A DNA stretch of 41,416 bases. Source: an uncultured Lachnospiraceae bacterium. GTDB lineage: Bacteria; Bacillota; Clostridia; Lachnospirales; Lachnospiraceae. The notes beneath the pieces are model-generated. The model saw nothing but the letters and a program-made list of their open reading frames with translations, made no database searches and was not told the origin of the DNA. Each line of letters starts with the position of its first letter. Position 1 is the stretch's first letter. Both the position numbers and the translations under genes were made by a program. Where the stretch lies: the NCBI GenBank assembly GCA_946554445.1, contig CAMNSD010000039.1, forward strand, positions 1 through 41,416, read 5' to 3'. Shown here piece after piece: positions 14,016 to 21,928 of this stretch.

Positions 14016-15242
14016 ATGAAAGGAAATATTGTTGTTGGTCAGTCTGGCGGCCCTACAGCCGTTATCAATTCTTCTGTGGCAGGCGTATATGCAGCCGCAA
14101 AGAAACTGGGTGTGAAGAAGATTTATGGTATGGTGCATGGCATCGAGGGATTTTTAGAGGATAAGATGATCGATCTTGGCGAGTACCTGGATGATGAGAC
14201 AGGAATTGAACTGCTTAAGAGGACTCCCTCCGCTTTCCTGGGTTCCTGCCGTTTTAAGATGCCTAAGATTGAAGGGCATGAGGATGTTTACGAGAAAATA
14301 TTTGAGATCATGGAGAAGCATGACATCGAGTGTCTGTTCTATGCAGGTGGCAATGACTCCATGGATACCGTTAAGATGCTGTCTGATTATGCGGCTGCAC
14401 ACAATAAGCCTCAGAGATTCATGGGCGTTCCCAAGACCATTGATAATGACCTGCCGGTGACAGACCACTGCCCTGGCTATGGTTCCGCAGCAAAATATAT
14501 CGCTACTTCCCTGAAAGAGATTATCAGGGACAACTCTTCTTTCGGAGCGAAGAAGCCTACCATCTGTATCGTGGAGATTATGGGACGTAACGCAGGCTGG
14601 CTGACAGCAGCTGCAGCGTTGGCTAAGGGTGATGACTGTGAAGGCTGTGATGCGATCTACCTTCCGGAGAGAGTATTTGACATTGATCAGTTCTTGGCAG
14701 ATGTGAAAGATCTGGCGGAGAGAAAATCTTCTGTTGTCATTGCAGTGTCCGAGGGCGTAAAGGTTGCGGACGGCAGATATGTCTGCGAGATTGGCAGAGA
14801 AGTGGCTGTGGATGCATTCGGTCATAAGCAGATGTCCGGCACCGCGGTTATGTTGGCTGAGAAAATTGCCGCAGAGACAGGATTAAAGACTCGTGCGATT
14901 GAGTTTTCCACTCTGCAGAGAGCAGCAACGCATTTGGCATCCTTGACAGATATCAACGAGGCGTTCCAGGTAGGTCATGATGCAGTGATGGCGGCGGAAG
15001 AAGGCAAGACTGGCATGATGATCACCCTTGACAGAAATGGAGAGAATCCTTATCAGTGCGGCACCAGCGCTTATGATATTCACGCGATTGCTAATGTGGA
15101 AAGAAATGTTCCCGATGAGTGGATCACAGCGGATGGCAAGGGCCTGACAGAAGGTTATGAGAAATATGCAAGGCCGCTGATCATGGGTGAGCTTCAACCT
15201 CTGTTCGTGAATGGTACGCCGAGACACCTGGTAAGAAAATAA
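14016..15242 (+). CDS. pfp: 6-phosphofructokinase, probably pyrophosphate-dependent
   Basis: A 408-residue phosphofructokinase, phosphorylating fructose 6-phosphate in glycolysis. It contains QSGGPTAVIN at the N-terminus, GGNDS at 111-115, PKTIDNDL at 139-146 with the catalytic base Asp143, and MGRNAGWL. The two residues that set the phosphoryl donor match the PPi type: Asp114 and Lys140 stand where ATP enzymes have Gly (Gly104 and Gly124 in E. coli). PPi use is therefore likely and would make the step reversible. Asn113 replaces the usual metal-binding Asp of GGD, a variant worth noting. The start has AGGAGA upstream and a strong promoter. A terminator follows, so it is monocistronic. Confidence 0.9.
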   Translation: MKGNIVVGQSGGPTAVINSSVAGVYAAAKKLGVKKIYGMVHGIEGFLEDKMIDLGEYLDDETGIELLKRTPSAFLGSCRFKMPKIEGHEDVYEKIFEIMEKHDIECLFYAGGNDSMDTVKMLSDYAAAHNKPQRFMGVPKTIDNDLPVTDHCPGYGSAAKYIATSLKEIIRDNSSFGAKKPTICIVEIMGRNAGWLTAAAALAKGDDCEGCDAIYLPERVFDIDQFLADVKDLAERKSSVVIAVSEGVKVADGRYVCEIGREVAVDAFGHKQMSGTAVMLAEKIAAETGLKTRAIEFSTLQRAATHLASLTDINEAFQVGHDAVMAAEEGKTGMMITLDRNGENPYQCGTSAYDIHAIANVERNVPDEWITADGKGLTEGYEKYARPLIMGELQPLFVNGTPRHLVRK

Positions 15243-15260
15243 AAATCGAGCAAAGCTCGA

Positions 15261-15285
15261 TTGCGAGATTTGCTTCGCAGCCTCG
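15261..15285. repeat. dispersed palindromic repeat element, copy 1
   Basis: TTGCGAG followed by ATTTGCTTCGCAGCCTCG (15268-15285). The 18-base part occurs again, exactly but inverted, at 18978-18995, and the pattern TTGCGAG...GCTTYGC...CTCG matches the core of the 53-bp tandem repeat at 12671. It is preceded by a perfect 7-bp hairpin, ATCGAGC-AAA-GCTCGAT (15245-15261). Confidence 0.6.
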
Positions 15286-15334
15286 TAAATCCGAAGCAAT
15301 TTTCTATACCATAAAATAAATTGGAAATTTTTTC

Positions 15335-15366
15335 AAAAGAGTGGTTTACAAAACCACTCTTTTGTT
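15335..15366 (+). terminator. terminator of the phosphofructokinase gene
   Basis: AAAAGAGTGGTTT at 15335-15347 and AAACCACTCTTTT at 15351-15363 form a perfect 13-bp stem with loop ACA, ending in a T-run. The -35 box of the next promoter lies across its loop. Confidence 0.85.
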
Positions 15367-15373
15367 ATATGAT
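15345..15373 (+). promoter_or_regulatory. promoter of the LacI-family gene nested in the terminator
   Basis: TTTACA at 15345-15350 (loop of the terminator), a 17-base spacer that is the right arm and tail of the hairpin, and TATGAT at 15368-15373. The predicted start is about 15380, the first base of the operator-like repeats. Confidence 0.6.
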
Positions 15374-15379
15374 AACTAT

Positions 15380-15421
15380 GGAAAACGATTTCCGGAAAAC
15401 ATTTTCTGGAGAACACTTTCC
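15380..15421. promoter_or_regulatory. three abutting 14-bp LacI-type operator-like repeats
   Basis: GGAAAACGATTTCC (15380), GGAAAACATTTTCT (15394) and GGAGAACACTTTCC (15408) follow each other at exactly 14-base spacing. The first is a palindrome with a central CG and two mismatches, the usual form of LacI-family operators. They begin at the predicted transcription start of the LacI-family gene, which fits autoregulation. Confidence 0.6.
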
Positions 15422-15497
15422 CAAAAGACTCCGGTGGGAGTGTAAGAAGACAACTGGCTTATCCCTAGCAGGAATTGTCTTCGGAATGGAAGGCATT

Positions 15498-16487
15498 ATG
15501 GTATCGATCAAGGATGTCGCAAAACATGCGGGGGTGGCAATCTCTACCGTATCCAAGGTATTGAATAATTATCCCAATGTCAGTGAGGCCACGAAGAAAA
15601 AGGTTAATGAAGCGGTCGCGGAACTTAATTTTGTACCCAACTCGGTAGCGGCGGCGCTGTCTTCGAAACAATCGGGCAGGGTAGCGCTCCTGATGAATCT
15701 GGATAATGTATCCCAGGCAGTGGATGAGATCAACATGCAGTATATGGCGGGCACCATAGGCCAGGCGGTGGAATTAAACCTGGATGTGATCACGGTATTT
15801 TATTCCATGTTGAAGAATAAAAGCCTGGAAGAGGTGATACGCTATTTACAGTCCCAGAGTATTACGGGGCTGATCATCTTCGGGATGTCGAAGGACGACA
15901 AGGTGCTGCAGAAACTGATTGATGCCAAGATCTTTAAGATTGTGACAGTGGATGTTCCTCTTGTAAATGAAAATACATCCTCTGTTTGGATTGATCAGGC
16001 CAGGGCCCAGTATGATGTGGCAAAGAAGACGCTCTATGAAAATAAAGGCAAGAGTATTCTCTATCTGGCAGGTAAGAAGAACGGTTATGTCACGGAAGAG
16101 AGACTTAAGGGGATTAGACAGCTTGCGGAGGAGAAAAATATTTCCCTGCTGGTGCGAAACGGAGAGTTTTCCGAACTGCAGGCCAGGAATCTGACTTTTA
16201 AATATGCGAAGAAAAAAGATATCGTAGTCTGCGCTTCGGACCTGATGGCGATCGGGGCCATGAAGGCGCTGATGGAAATGGATATTTTCCGACCGGTGTG
16301 CGGGTTTGACGGCATCACTCTGATGGGATATGCGGGCAAGCAGATGAATACGGTGCGGCAGAATTTTAAGAGGATCGCATCGGAGGCTGTCAAGGAATTA
16401 AAGCGGCTGCTTGAGGGCGGCGAAGGCCAGCAGATCGTTCTGGATTATGAACTGGCGAGAATTAAATATATGGATATTTTAGCATAA
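15498..16487 (+). CDS. LacI family transcriptional regulator
   Basis: A 329-residue regulator with the typical N-terminal helix-turn-helix and hinge (VSIKDVAKHAGVAISTVSKV, then NSVAAALSSKQSG) and a periplasmic-binding-protein-like effector domain to the C-terminus. The start at 15498 was chosen because the protein then begins at the conserved MVSIKDVA; the longer frame runs back into the upstream terminator and the operator-like array. A purine-rich site (GGAAGG) lies just before. It is followed after 78 bases by glycogen phosphorylase in the same direction, so control of storage polysaccharide use is likely. The effector is unknown; a sugar or sugar phosphate is expected from the family. Confidence 0.92.
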   Translation: MVSIKDVAKHAGVAISTVSKVLNNYPNVSEATKKKVNEAVAELNFVPNSVAAALSSKQSGRVALLMNLDNVSQAVDEINMQYMAGTIGQAVELNLDVITVFYSMLKNKSLEEVIRYLQSQSITGLIIFGMSKDDKVLQKLIDAKIFKIVTVDVPLVNENTSSVWIDQARAQYDVAKKTLYENKGKSILYLAGKKNGYVTEERLKGIRQLAEEKNISLLVRNGEFSELQARNLTFKYAKKKDIVVCASDLMAIGAMKALMEMDIFRPVCGFDGITLMGYAGKQMNTVRQNFKRIASEAVKELKRLLEGGEGQQIVLDYELARIKYMDILA

Positions 16488-16493
16488 TATGCG

Positions 16494-16526
16494 GGATTCG
16501 TGTCTGGGCGCTGTTGGACACGATCC
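16494..16526 (+). repeat. hairpin between the LacI-family gene and glgP
   Basis: GGAT-T-CGTGTC (16494-16504) pairs with GACACGATCC (16517-16526), ten pairs with one bulged T. No T-run follows, so it is more likely an operator, RNA-processing site or mRNA hairpin than a terminator. Confidence 0.45.
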
Positions 16527-16565
16527 TGCCGAGACATCAATACAGCGCAGAAATGAGGGAATCAT

Positions 16566-18875
16566 ATGGCACAGGCAAGCAACCTGAAAAGAGACGTACT
16601 GGTGATGAATCTGGAAAAGGAATTAGAACACCAGACACAGAGCAGTTACGGCAAGGCAATTGCCGACTGCACCAACGAGGAACTGTATTACAGTATCCTG
16701 CAGCTTTCCAAGAGGCTGATGGAAGTATCGGAACCGATTGAGGGGGAGAAGAAGATTTACTATATCTCCGCAGAGTTTTTGATTGGCAGACTGATGTCTA
16801 ACAACCTGATCAATCTGGGTGTTTATGACATTCTGGATAAGATTCTTGCAAAGAATGGTAAGCAGCTTTCCGTGATCGAGGAGATAGAGCCGGAACCTTC
16901 TCTGGGTAATGGCGGTCTGGGACGTCTGGCAGCATGTTTCCTGGATTCCATTGCTTCCCTTGGATTGCCAGGTGAGGGTATCGGCCTCAATTATCATTTC
17001 GGGCTATTTAAGCAGGTGTTTAAGGATAAACTGCAGACGGCGGAGAAGAATGACTGGATCGAGGATCAGTCCTGGCTTACTAAAACTGACACTACGTTCG
17101 AGGTGTCTTTTGGCAAGAAAAAAGTAACATCAAGGCTTTATGATATCGATGTGATCGGATATGACAATGGTGTCAATAAACTGAGACTGTTTGATGTCGA
17201 GAGCCTGGATGAAGGTTTGGTGAAAAAGGGAATTGATTTCGATAAGGAAGATATTGAGAAGAACCTGACCTTATTCCTCTATCCGGACGATTCTGACGAG
17301 GCCGGTAATCTGCTGCGTATCTATCAGCAGTATTTTATGGTGAGCAATGCGGCCCAGCTGATTTTAAAAGAGATGAAAGAAAAGAAATATGATCTGCGCA
17401 GGATGTATGATCATGCGGTGGTCCAGATTAACGACACCCACCCGACCATGGTGATTCCGGAGTTGATCAGGATTTTGGTGGATGAGAAGGCGTTTACTAT
17501 GGATGAGGCGATTGAAGTAGTGAGTAAGACCTGCGCTTATACGAACCATACGATCCTGGCGGAAGCATTGGAGAAATGGCCCCTGGCATATCTGGAGAAG
17601 GTAGTGCCCCAGCTGGTGCCGATCATCAAGGAACTCGACAAGAGAGTGAGAGCCAAGTATAAGGATCCAAAGGTACAGATCATTGATAAGGATAAGAGAG
17701 TGCACATGGCGCACATTGATATCCACTATGGATTCTCTGTAAACGGTGTGGCTGCCATCCATACGGAAATCTTAAAGAATACGGAGTTGAACGCGTTTTA
17801 TAAGATTTATCCTGAGAAATTTAACAATAAGACCAATGGTATCACCTTCAGAAGATGGCTCTTATCCTGCAACAGGGAACTGGCAGGCTTCCTCTCCGAG
17901 ACCATCGGGGACGGTTATAAGAAAGACGCCGATAAGCTGGAAAAACTGCTGGAGTATATTGATGACGAGGCAGTCCTTGACCGTATTGCACAGATTAAGA
18001 TGAACCGTAAGATGGATCTGGCCGCCTATGTGAAAGAGGTGGAGGGCGTGACCTTAAATCCTGACTCCATCTTTGATATCCAGAGTAAGAGACTGCACGA
18101 GTATAAGCGTCAGCAGATGAATGCGCTCTACATCATTCACAAGTATCTGGAAATCAAGGCAGGCAAGAAGCCGGCAAGACCGATGACCTTTATCTTCGGC
18201 GCCAAAGCGGCACCCGCCTATGTGATTGCTCAGGATATCATCCATCTGCTGCTGGTGCTTCAGGAGATTGTCAACAAGGATCCCGATGTGAGTCCTTACA
18301 TGACAGTGCTTATGGTGGAGAACTATAATGTGGCTTACGCGGAGAAGATGATTCCTGCCTGCGATATCTCTGAGCAGATTTCCTTGGCTTCTAAGGAGGC
18401 TTCCGGTACGGGCAATATGAAGTTCATGTTAAACGGAGCAGTAACGCTGGGTACATCTGATGGCGCGAATGTTGAGATTCATGAACTGGTGGGCGATGAC
18501 AATATCTATATCTTTGGTGAGAAGTCCGAAACCGTTATCAAGCATTATGAGAAGGCGGATTACGTGTCCAAAGAATATTATAAGAAGAGTCCCGTGATCA
18601 AGGAAGCAGTTGACTTTATTGTCAGCAAGCAGGCCCTAAAGGTAGGTCATAAGAAAAACCTGGAGAGACTTTATAAAGAACTCCTGAACAAAGACTGGTT
18701 TATGACGCTCTTAGACCTGGAAGAGTATATTGCTGTGAAAGATAAGATGATGGAGGATTATGAGGACCAGAAGAAGTGGAGAAAAATGATGTTGGTCAAC
18801 ATTGCCAAGGCCGGGTTCTTCTCCTCCGACAGGACTATCGCGGAGTACAATCGGGATATCTGGAAGTTGAAATAA
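16566..18875 (+). CDS. glgP: glycogen/alpha-glucan phosphorylase
   Basis: A 769-residue GT35 phosphorylase that releases glucose 1-phosphate from glycogen or other alpha-1,4-glucans. Signatures are [11 protein letters not shown] near residue 65, [35 protein letters not shown] and the cofactor site [10 protein letters not shown], in which Lys619 carries pyridoxal phosphate. The protein is somewhat shorter at the N-terminus than the 800-plus residue enzymes of enteric bacteria, as is common in Clostridia. The start has GAGGGA upstream. It follows the LacI-family regulator and is close to phosphofructokinase, consistent with a carbon storage and glycolysis neighbourhood. A strong terminator lies downstream. 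Confidence 0.95.
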   Translation: MAQASNLKRDVLVMNLEKELEHQTQSSYGKAIADCTNEELYYSILQLSKRLMEVSEPIEGEKKIYYISAEFLIGRLMSNNLINLGVYDILDKILAKNGKQLSVIEEIEPEPSLGNGGLGRLAACFLDSIASLGLPGEGIGLNYHFGLFKQVFKDKLQTAEKNDWIEDQSWLTKTDTTFEVSFGKKKVTSRLYDIDVIGYDNGVNKLRLFDVESLDEGLVKKGIDFDKEDIEKNLTLFLYPDDSDEAGNLLRIYQQYFMVSNAAQLILKEMKEKKYDLRRMYDHAVVQINDTHPTMVIPELIRILVDEKAFTMDEAIEVVSKTCAYTNHTILAEALEKWPLAYLEKVVPQLVPIIKELDKRVRAKYKDPKVQIIDKDKRVHMAHIDIHYGFSVNGVAAIHTEILKNTELNAFYKIYPEKFNNKTNGITFRRWLLSCNRELAGFLSETIGDGYKKDADKLEKLLEYIDDEAVLDRIAQIKMNRKMDLAAYVKEVEGVTLNPDSIFDIQSKRLHEYKRQQMNALYIIHKYLEIKAGKKPARPMTFIFGAKAAPAYVIAQDIIHLLLVLQEIVNKDPDVSPYMTVLMVENYNVAYAEKMIPACDISEQISLASKEASGTGNMKFMLNGAVTLGTSDGANVEIHELVGDDNIYIFGEKSETVIKHYEKADYVSKEYYKKSPVIKEAVDFIVSKQALKVGHKKNLERLYKELLNKDWFMTLLDLEEYIAVKDKMMEDYEDQKKWRKMMLVNIAKAGFFSSDRTIAEYNRDIWKLK

Positions 18876-18906
18876 GTATTTAAAAGCTGTAGATATGGTA
18901 TGAACT

Positions 18907-18957
18907 AAAAAGAGCATCGTATGATAATGAATTTGACCGTTGTACGATGCTCTTTTT
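18907..18957 (+). terminator. terminator of glgP
   Basis: AAAAAGAGCATCGTA at 18907-18921 pairs perfectly with TACGATGCTCTTTTT at 18943-18957. The loop is 21 bases. It also works as a mirror terminator for the convergent glycosyltransferase gene. Confidence 0.85.
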
Positions 18958-18972
18958 TGCATGATTCTTCGC

Positions 18973-20109
18973 TTATCCGAGGCTGCGAAGCAAATTTGCT
19001 TTTCTCATGACAGCCGACTCATAATCCCCACATTTACGGTAAGCTTCTATCGCTTCGGGAATATGGCCGCTGCACTCATAGATAACGCCAATATTATAAT
19101 AAGCTTTATAACTGTTTACGCCTTCCACAGCAAACTCTTCCATTGAGGAAGACTTTTGAAATTCTTCGATAGCTTTGTCAAATAATCCGTTATTCATATA
19201 GATCAGCCCCATCAGGAATACAAAGTCCGCTCGCCCGGCAAATTCGTCATAAACACCGAGCAGATTCAGGGCTTCTTTATACTGTTTCAGGTCCAGGAGC
19301 GTGTAGCCGTAGGATTCCACCATGGTCTGCACATAGTCCAGCGCCGGATCCACATCCATGGAGAGACCAGCGTCAAAATAGTGCGCCGCCTGTTCGTAAT
19401 CTTTCAGCCTCCGGTAACTTTGGCCTAATTGGTAGTAGAGATAGGGATCCGGTCCTTGTGCCTTCAATTCCTGTTTCAGCAGAGTGATGTTACGCCGGCA
19501 TTTTTCCTGCATCTTCTCTTCGGAAATGTCGTAACCCACATGAAGAATCGTGATGGGGGCAGGATAAACCTTAACCGGGGTGAGATGTATGTCTTTTCCC
19601 GAAAAAACAGGAGAAGCATCGGCATCCGCTTCGGCAGCGCCGGGTATCGAGGACTGGGGACGGTACACAAGCTGCTCGTGTACGGCGCCTGCAAATTGAA
19701 AATAGTTCCGATTCACGAAACGGCTCACCCGCACCTGCTCAAAGGATGTTTGTCCGTCCAGGGTAAAGCGGTTGCGGATCAGAATACGTCCGGCAGCCTT
19801 CGGGTAACGTTCCATACAGCGTAGTAATGCCTTTTCATCAAGTGCCTCGATATATTCGTCACAATCAATAGAAAGTATCCAATCATAGGAGGCTTTTTGC
19901 ATACAAAAATTTTTGGCGGCGCTAAAGTCATCGCACCAGTCAAAGTGATAGATTTGGTCAGTGTACTTTCTCGCAAGTTCCACGGTACGATCAGTAGAAC
20001 CAGTGTCTGTGAGGACAATCTCCACCCCGCAGGCGGCAAGACGCCGGCAGCATTCTTCAATATGTTCTTCTTCATTTTTGGAAATGATACATACGGATAT
20101 TGGGAGCAA
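18973..20109 (-). CDS. GT2 glycosyltransferase with TPR repeats (copy A)
   Basis: A 378-residue protein with an N-terminal family 2 glycosyltransferase domain (SVCIISKNEEEHI, TDTGSTDRTVE, and the metal-site region SIDCDEYIE near residue 82) and C-terminal tetratricopeptide repeats (about 210-370). It transfers a sugar to a protein or glycan; donor and acceptor are unknown. The start is a TTG at 20109, chosen because AGGAGG is well spaced before it and the product then begins LPISVCI like its neighbour. It is paralogous to the gene at 20210, which has a shorter linker; copy A carries an insert of about 18 residues after VHEQLVYR. Its last codons (RKANLLRSLG) are written in a dispersed repeat element. 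Confidence 0.88.
   Translation of the reverse strand: MLPISVCIISKNEEEHIEECCRRLAACGVEIVLTDTGSTDRTVELARKYTDQIYHFDWCDDFSAAKNFCMQKASYDWILSIDCDEYIEALDEKALLRCMERYPKAAGRILIRNRFTLDGQTSFEQVRVSRFVNRNYFQFAGAVHEQLVYRPQSSIPGAAEADADASPVFSGKDIHLTPVKVYPAPITILHVGYDISEEKMQEKCRRNITLLKQELKAQGPDPYLYYQLGQSYRRLKDYEQAAHYFDAGLSMDVDPALDYVQTMVESYGYTLLDLKQYKEALNLLGVYDEFAGRADFVFLMGLIYMNNGLFDKAIEEFQKSSSMEEFAVEGVNSYKAYYNIGVIYECSGHIPEAIEAYRKCGDYESAVMRKANLLRSLG
18978..18995. repeat. dispersed palindromic repeat element, copy 2
   Basis: CGAGGCTGCGAAGCAAAT is the exact inverse of 15268-15285. It forms the end of the GT2-TPR copy A coding sequence, beginning six bases in from the stop. The adjoining AAGCAAATTTGCTT is itself palindromic. 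Confidence 0.6.
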
Positions 20110-20168
20110 AACGAACCTCCTAAATGTTATAGATTAAATATTATAAGCAAAAAATGTGATAAGTATAA

Positions 20169-20195
20169 ACAGCCGGACAGCAAATGTCCGGCTGT
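20169..20195 (-). terminator. terminator of GT2-TPR copy B
   Basis: ACAGCCGGACA at 20169-20179 and TGTCCGGCTGT at 20185-20195 form a perfect 11-bp stem with a 5-base loop. On the minus strand it is followed by TTTATACTT. It would separate the two paralogues, leaving about 100 bases for partial readthrough or a weak promoter for copy A. Confidence 0.8.
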
Positions 20196-20209
20196 GTTCA
20201 GATTCATGT

Positions 20210-21277
20210 TCAGGAAGCGGGAGCTGCGGCCGCCAGTTCTTTGAGCCTTCTCTTGGCCGGTTCATAGTCCCCGCACTTTTTATAGTAAGTCTTGGCCTCA
20301 TCCGGCTGCCCCATGGTCTCATAGATACTGGCGATATGATAGTTGGCACGGTAACTGTTGACGCCTGTGCGGGAGTAGGCGGAGAGGGTAGTTGCTTTCT
20401 GGAACTCTTCCAGGGCTTTGTCGTAGATGCCTTTTTTCATATAGAGCGTACCCATCAGATACACAAAGTCCGCCCGGTGGGAGAATTGCTCGTATTTATC
20501 CTTCAAAGACATGGCGAGATCGTATTTGGCAAGATCCATCAGGCAGTAGCCGTAGGTTTCCGCCATACTCTGGACAAAGGCCGAGTTCGGATCTGCATTG
20601 AGATCAAGTCCCAGTTTATAGAAATGAGCGGCTTTTTCCATATCATTTAAAGAAATATAATTCTGCCCTAGCTGGAAATATATGTAGGAACTGGGGCCCT
20701 TTTCTTCCAGATCATGCAAAAGCATTTCCAGATTACGGGTGGCGCGCATGCGCTTATCCGATTCGGAAACGTAACCTTCGTGGTAGAAGGTCAGGGGAAT
20801 CTGAAAGGTTTCCGGATCCTTACCGTCCAAAGTGCGTACCCGTTCATGGATACTGCCCTCAAAATGACAATATTTCCGGTTAAAAAGCCTGCCGATACGT
20901 TCAGACATAATGGAACGGGAACCCTGCACAGTGTAGGGGTTGTTGCGCATGATCATACCCACGGAATCTTTGTTGTGGGAGAGCGCTTCTTCCAGATTGG
21001 CCAGGTTGACATTTTCCAGGTATTCATCGCAATCTATGATCAGCACCCAGTCGTTGGATGCCTGTTGGATGGAAAAGTTTCTGGCGGAACTGAAATTATC
21101 ACACCAGGCAAAATGAAATACCTTGTCGGCATATTTGTGCGCCACTTCCACGGTACGGTCCACGGATCCGGTATCTACCACGATAATCTCGAACCGGCAG
21201 GGCCGCAGCCTTTTCAGACATTCTTCAAGATGATTATCCTCATTCTTGGCGATCATACATACGGAAACGGGTAACAT
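20210..21277 (-). CDS. GT2 glycosyltransferase with TPR repeats (copy B)
   Basis: A 355-residue protein with the same build as its neighbour: a GT2 domain (SVCMIAKNEDNHLEECLKRL, VVDTGSVDRTVEVA, and LIIDCDEYLE near residue 80) and TPR repeats from about residue 185 (YFQLGQNYISLNDMEKAAHF, then further helical pairs). It is a cytoplasmic sugar transferase of unknown acceptor; the TPR part may hold a protein substrate. The ATG start has AGAGG upstream. It is transcribed away from the XRE-glf pair, and the two units share about 300 bases of control DNA. Conservation of the Asp residues in both copies suggests that both are active. Confidence 0.88.
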   Translation of the reverse strand: MLPVSVCMIAKNEDNHLEECLKRLRPCRFEIIVVDTGSVDRTVEVAHKYADKVFHFAWCDNFSSARNFSIQQASNDWVLIIDCDEYLENVNLANLEEALSHNKDSVGMIMRNNPYTVQGSRSIMSERIGRLFNRKYCHFEGSIHERVRTLDGKDPETFQIPLTFYHEGYVSESDKRMRATRNLEMLLHDLEEKGPSSYIYFQLGQNYISLNDMEKAAHFYKLGLDLNADPNSAFVQSMAETYGYCLMDLAKYDLAMSLKDKYEQFSHRADFVYLMGTLYMKKGIYDKALEEFQKATTLSAYSRTGVNSYRANYHIASIYETMGQPDEAKTYYKKCGDYEPAKRRLKELAAAAPAS

Positions 21278-21336
21278 AGAAACACCTCTTTATCATTCAA
21301 AATATGTAGGTTTGGGGAATGAAATCCCCTGTCTAT

Positions 21337-21365
21337 ATTTTATCATTTTCCCCGTGACTCGACAA
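21337..21365 (-). promoter_or_regulatory. promoter of the GT2-TPR genes
   Basis: On the minus strand TTGTCG (complement of 21360-21365), a 17-base spacer and TAAAAT (complement of 21337-21342). An inverted repeat GGGGA-ATGAAA-TCCCC (21314-21329) covers the predicted start. Confidence 0.55.
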
Positions 21366-21439
21366 CCGCTTATTTTGTGTATTATGTGGTAGAAGTACTA
21401 GACTTTTTGTACAAAAACATTTAAAAAAAATAGTAAAAA

Positions 21440-21512
21440 TTGACAATGATGACGATATTTCGTTAAAAATGAGTTTTTGGTGGTTCCTTTTCGCCAAAAG
21501 CTGTGTTACACT
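21440..21512 (+). promoter_or_regulatory. promoter region of the XRE-glf operon
   Basis: A TTGACA at 21440-21445 has only a poor -10 (TTAAAA) 17 bases on. Further down TGTTACACT (21504-21512) is an extended -10 candidate. Between them TTTTGG and CCAAAA (21475-21499) form inverted arms. Which promoter is used cannot be decided from sequence. Confidence 0.4.
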
Positions 21513-21581
21513 AATAAATACAAGGGGAGGAGAAAATTCTCCTAAACAGACAAACAGTATAATACGAGGAGGTCTTATATC

Positions 21582-21926
21582 ATGACAAAGGCGGAAATTT
21601 TAAAGGCAGAAATTTTAAAGCAGTACAAGAGTGTAAGACAGTTCGCGATCGAAATGGAGATTCCATACTCCACATTAGTCACAGCATTGGATAGAGGTAT
21701 TGAGGGCATGGCCTATGGTACGGTGATCAGAATGTGTGACAGGTTGAATTTGAACCCGGTGGACTTCACACCACTTAACCAGAAGAGTCTTCTGGGTGGC
21801 AAGATCATGGAGAACCGCGTGATGCAGTATTATGTGAAGCTTAACAAGACAGGCCGTAAGAAAGCGCTTGAGTTGATGGAAGATTATGCACAGCTTGATA
21901 AGTATAAGGCGGCAGAGGAAGAGTAG
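21582..21926 (+). CDS. small XRE-type helix-turn-helix protein
   Basis: A 114-residue protein with a helix-turn-helix of the Cro/XRE type at about residues 12-65 (VRQFAIEMEIPYSTLVTALD, ending in LNLNPVDFTPL) and a helical C-terminal tail. At the N-terminus the pentapeptide AEILK is doubled, encoded by a 15-base direct repeat. AGGAGG precedes the ATG. Its stop codon is two bases from the start of the UDP-galactopyranose mutase gene, whose ribosome site lies inside this gene, so the two are co-transcribed and probably translationally coupled. It may regulate the divergent glycosyltransferase genes and its own operon, but that is inference. Confidence 0.8.
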   Translation: MTKAEILKAEILKQYKSVRQFAIEMEIPYSTLVTALDRGIEGMAYGTVIRMCDRLNLNPVDFTPLNQKSLLGGKIMENRVMQYYVKLNKTGRKKALELMEDYAQLDKYKAAEEE

Positions 21927-21928
21927 TA

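Noticed and set aside
15321..15497. N-terminal extension of the LacI-family protein
   Set aside because: It would start inside the terminator and translate the operator repeats; the conserved domain begins at 15498.
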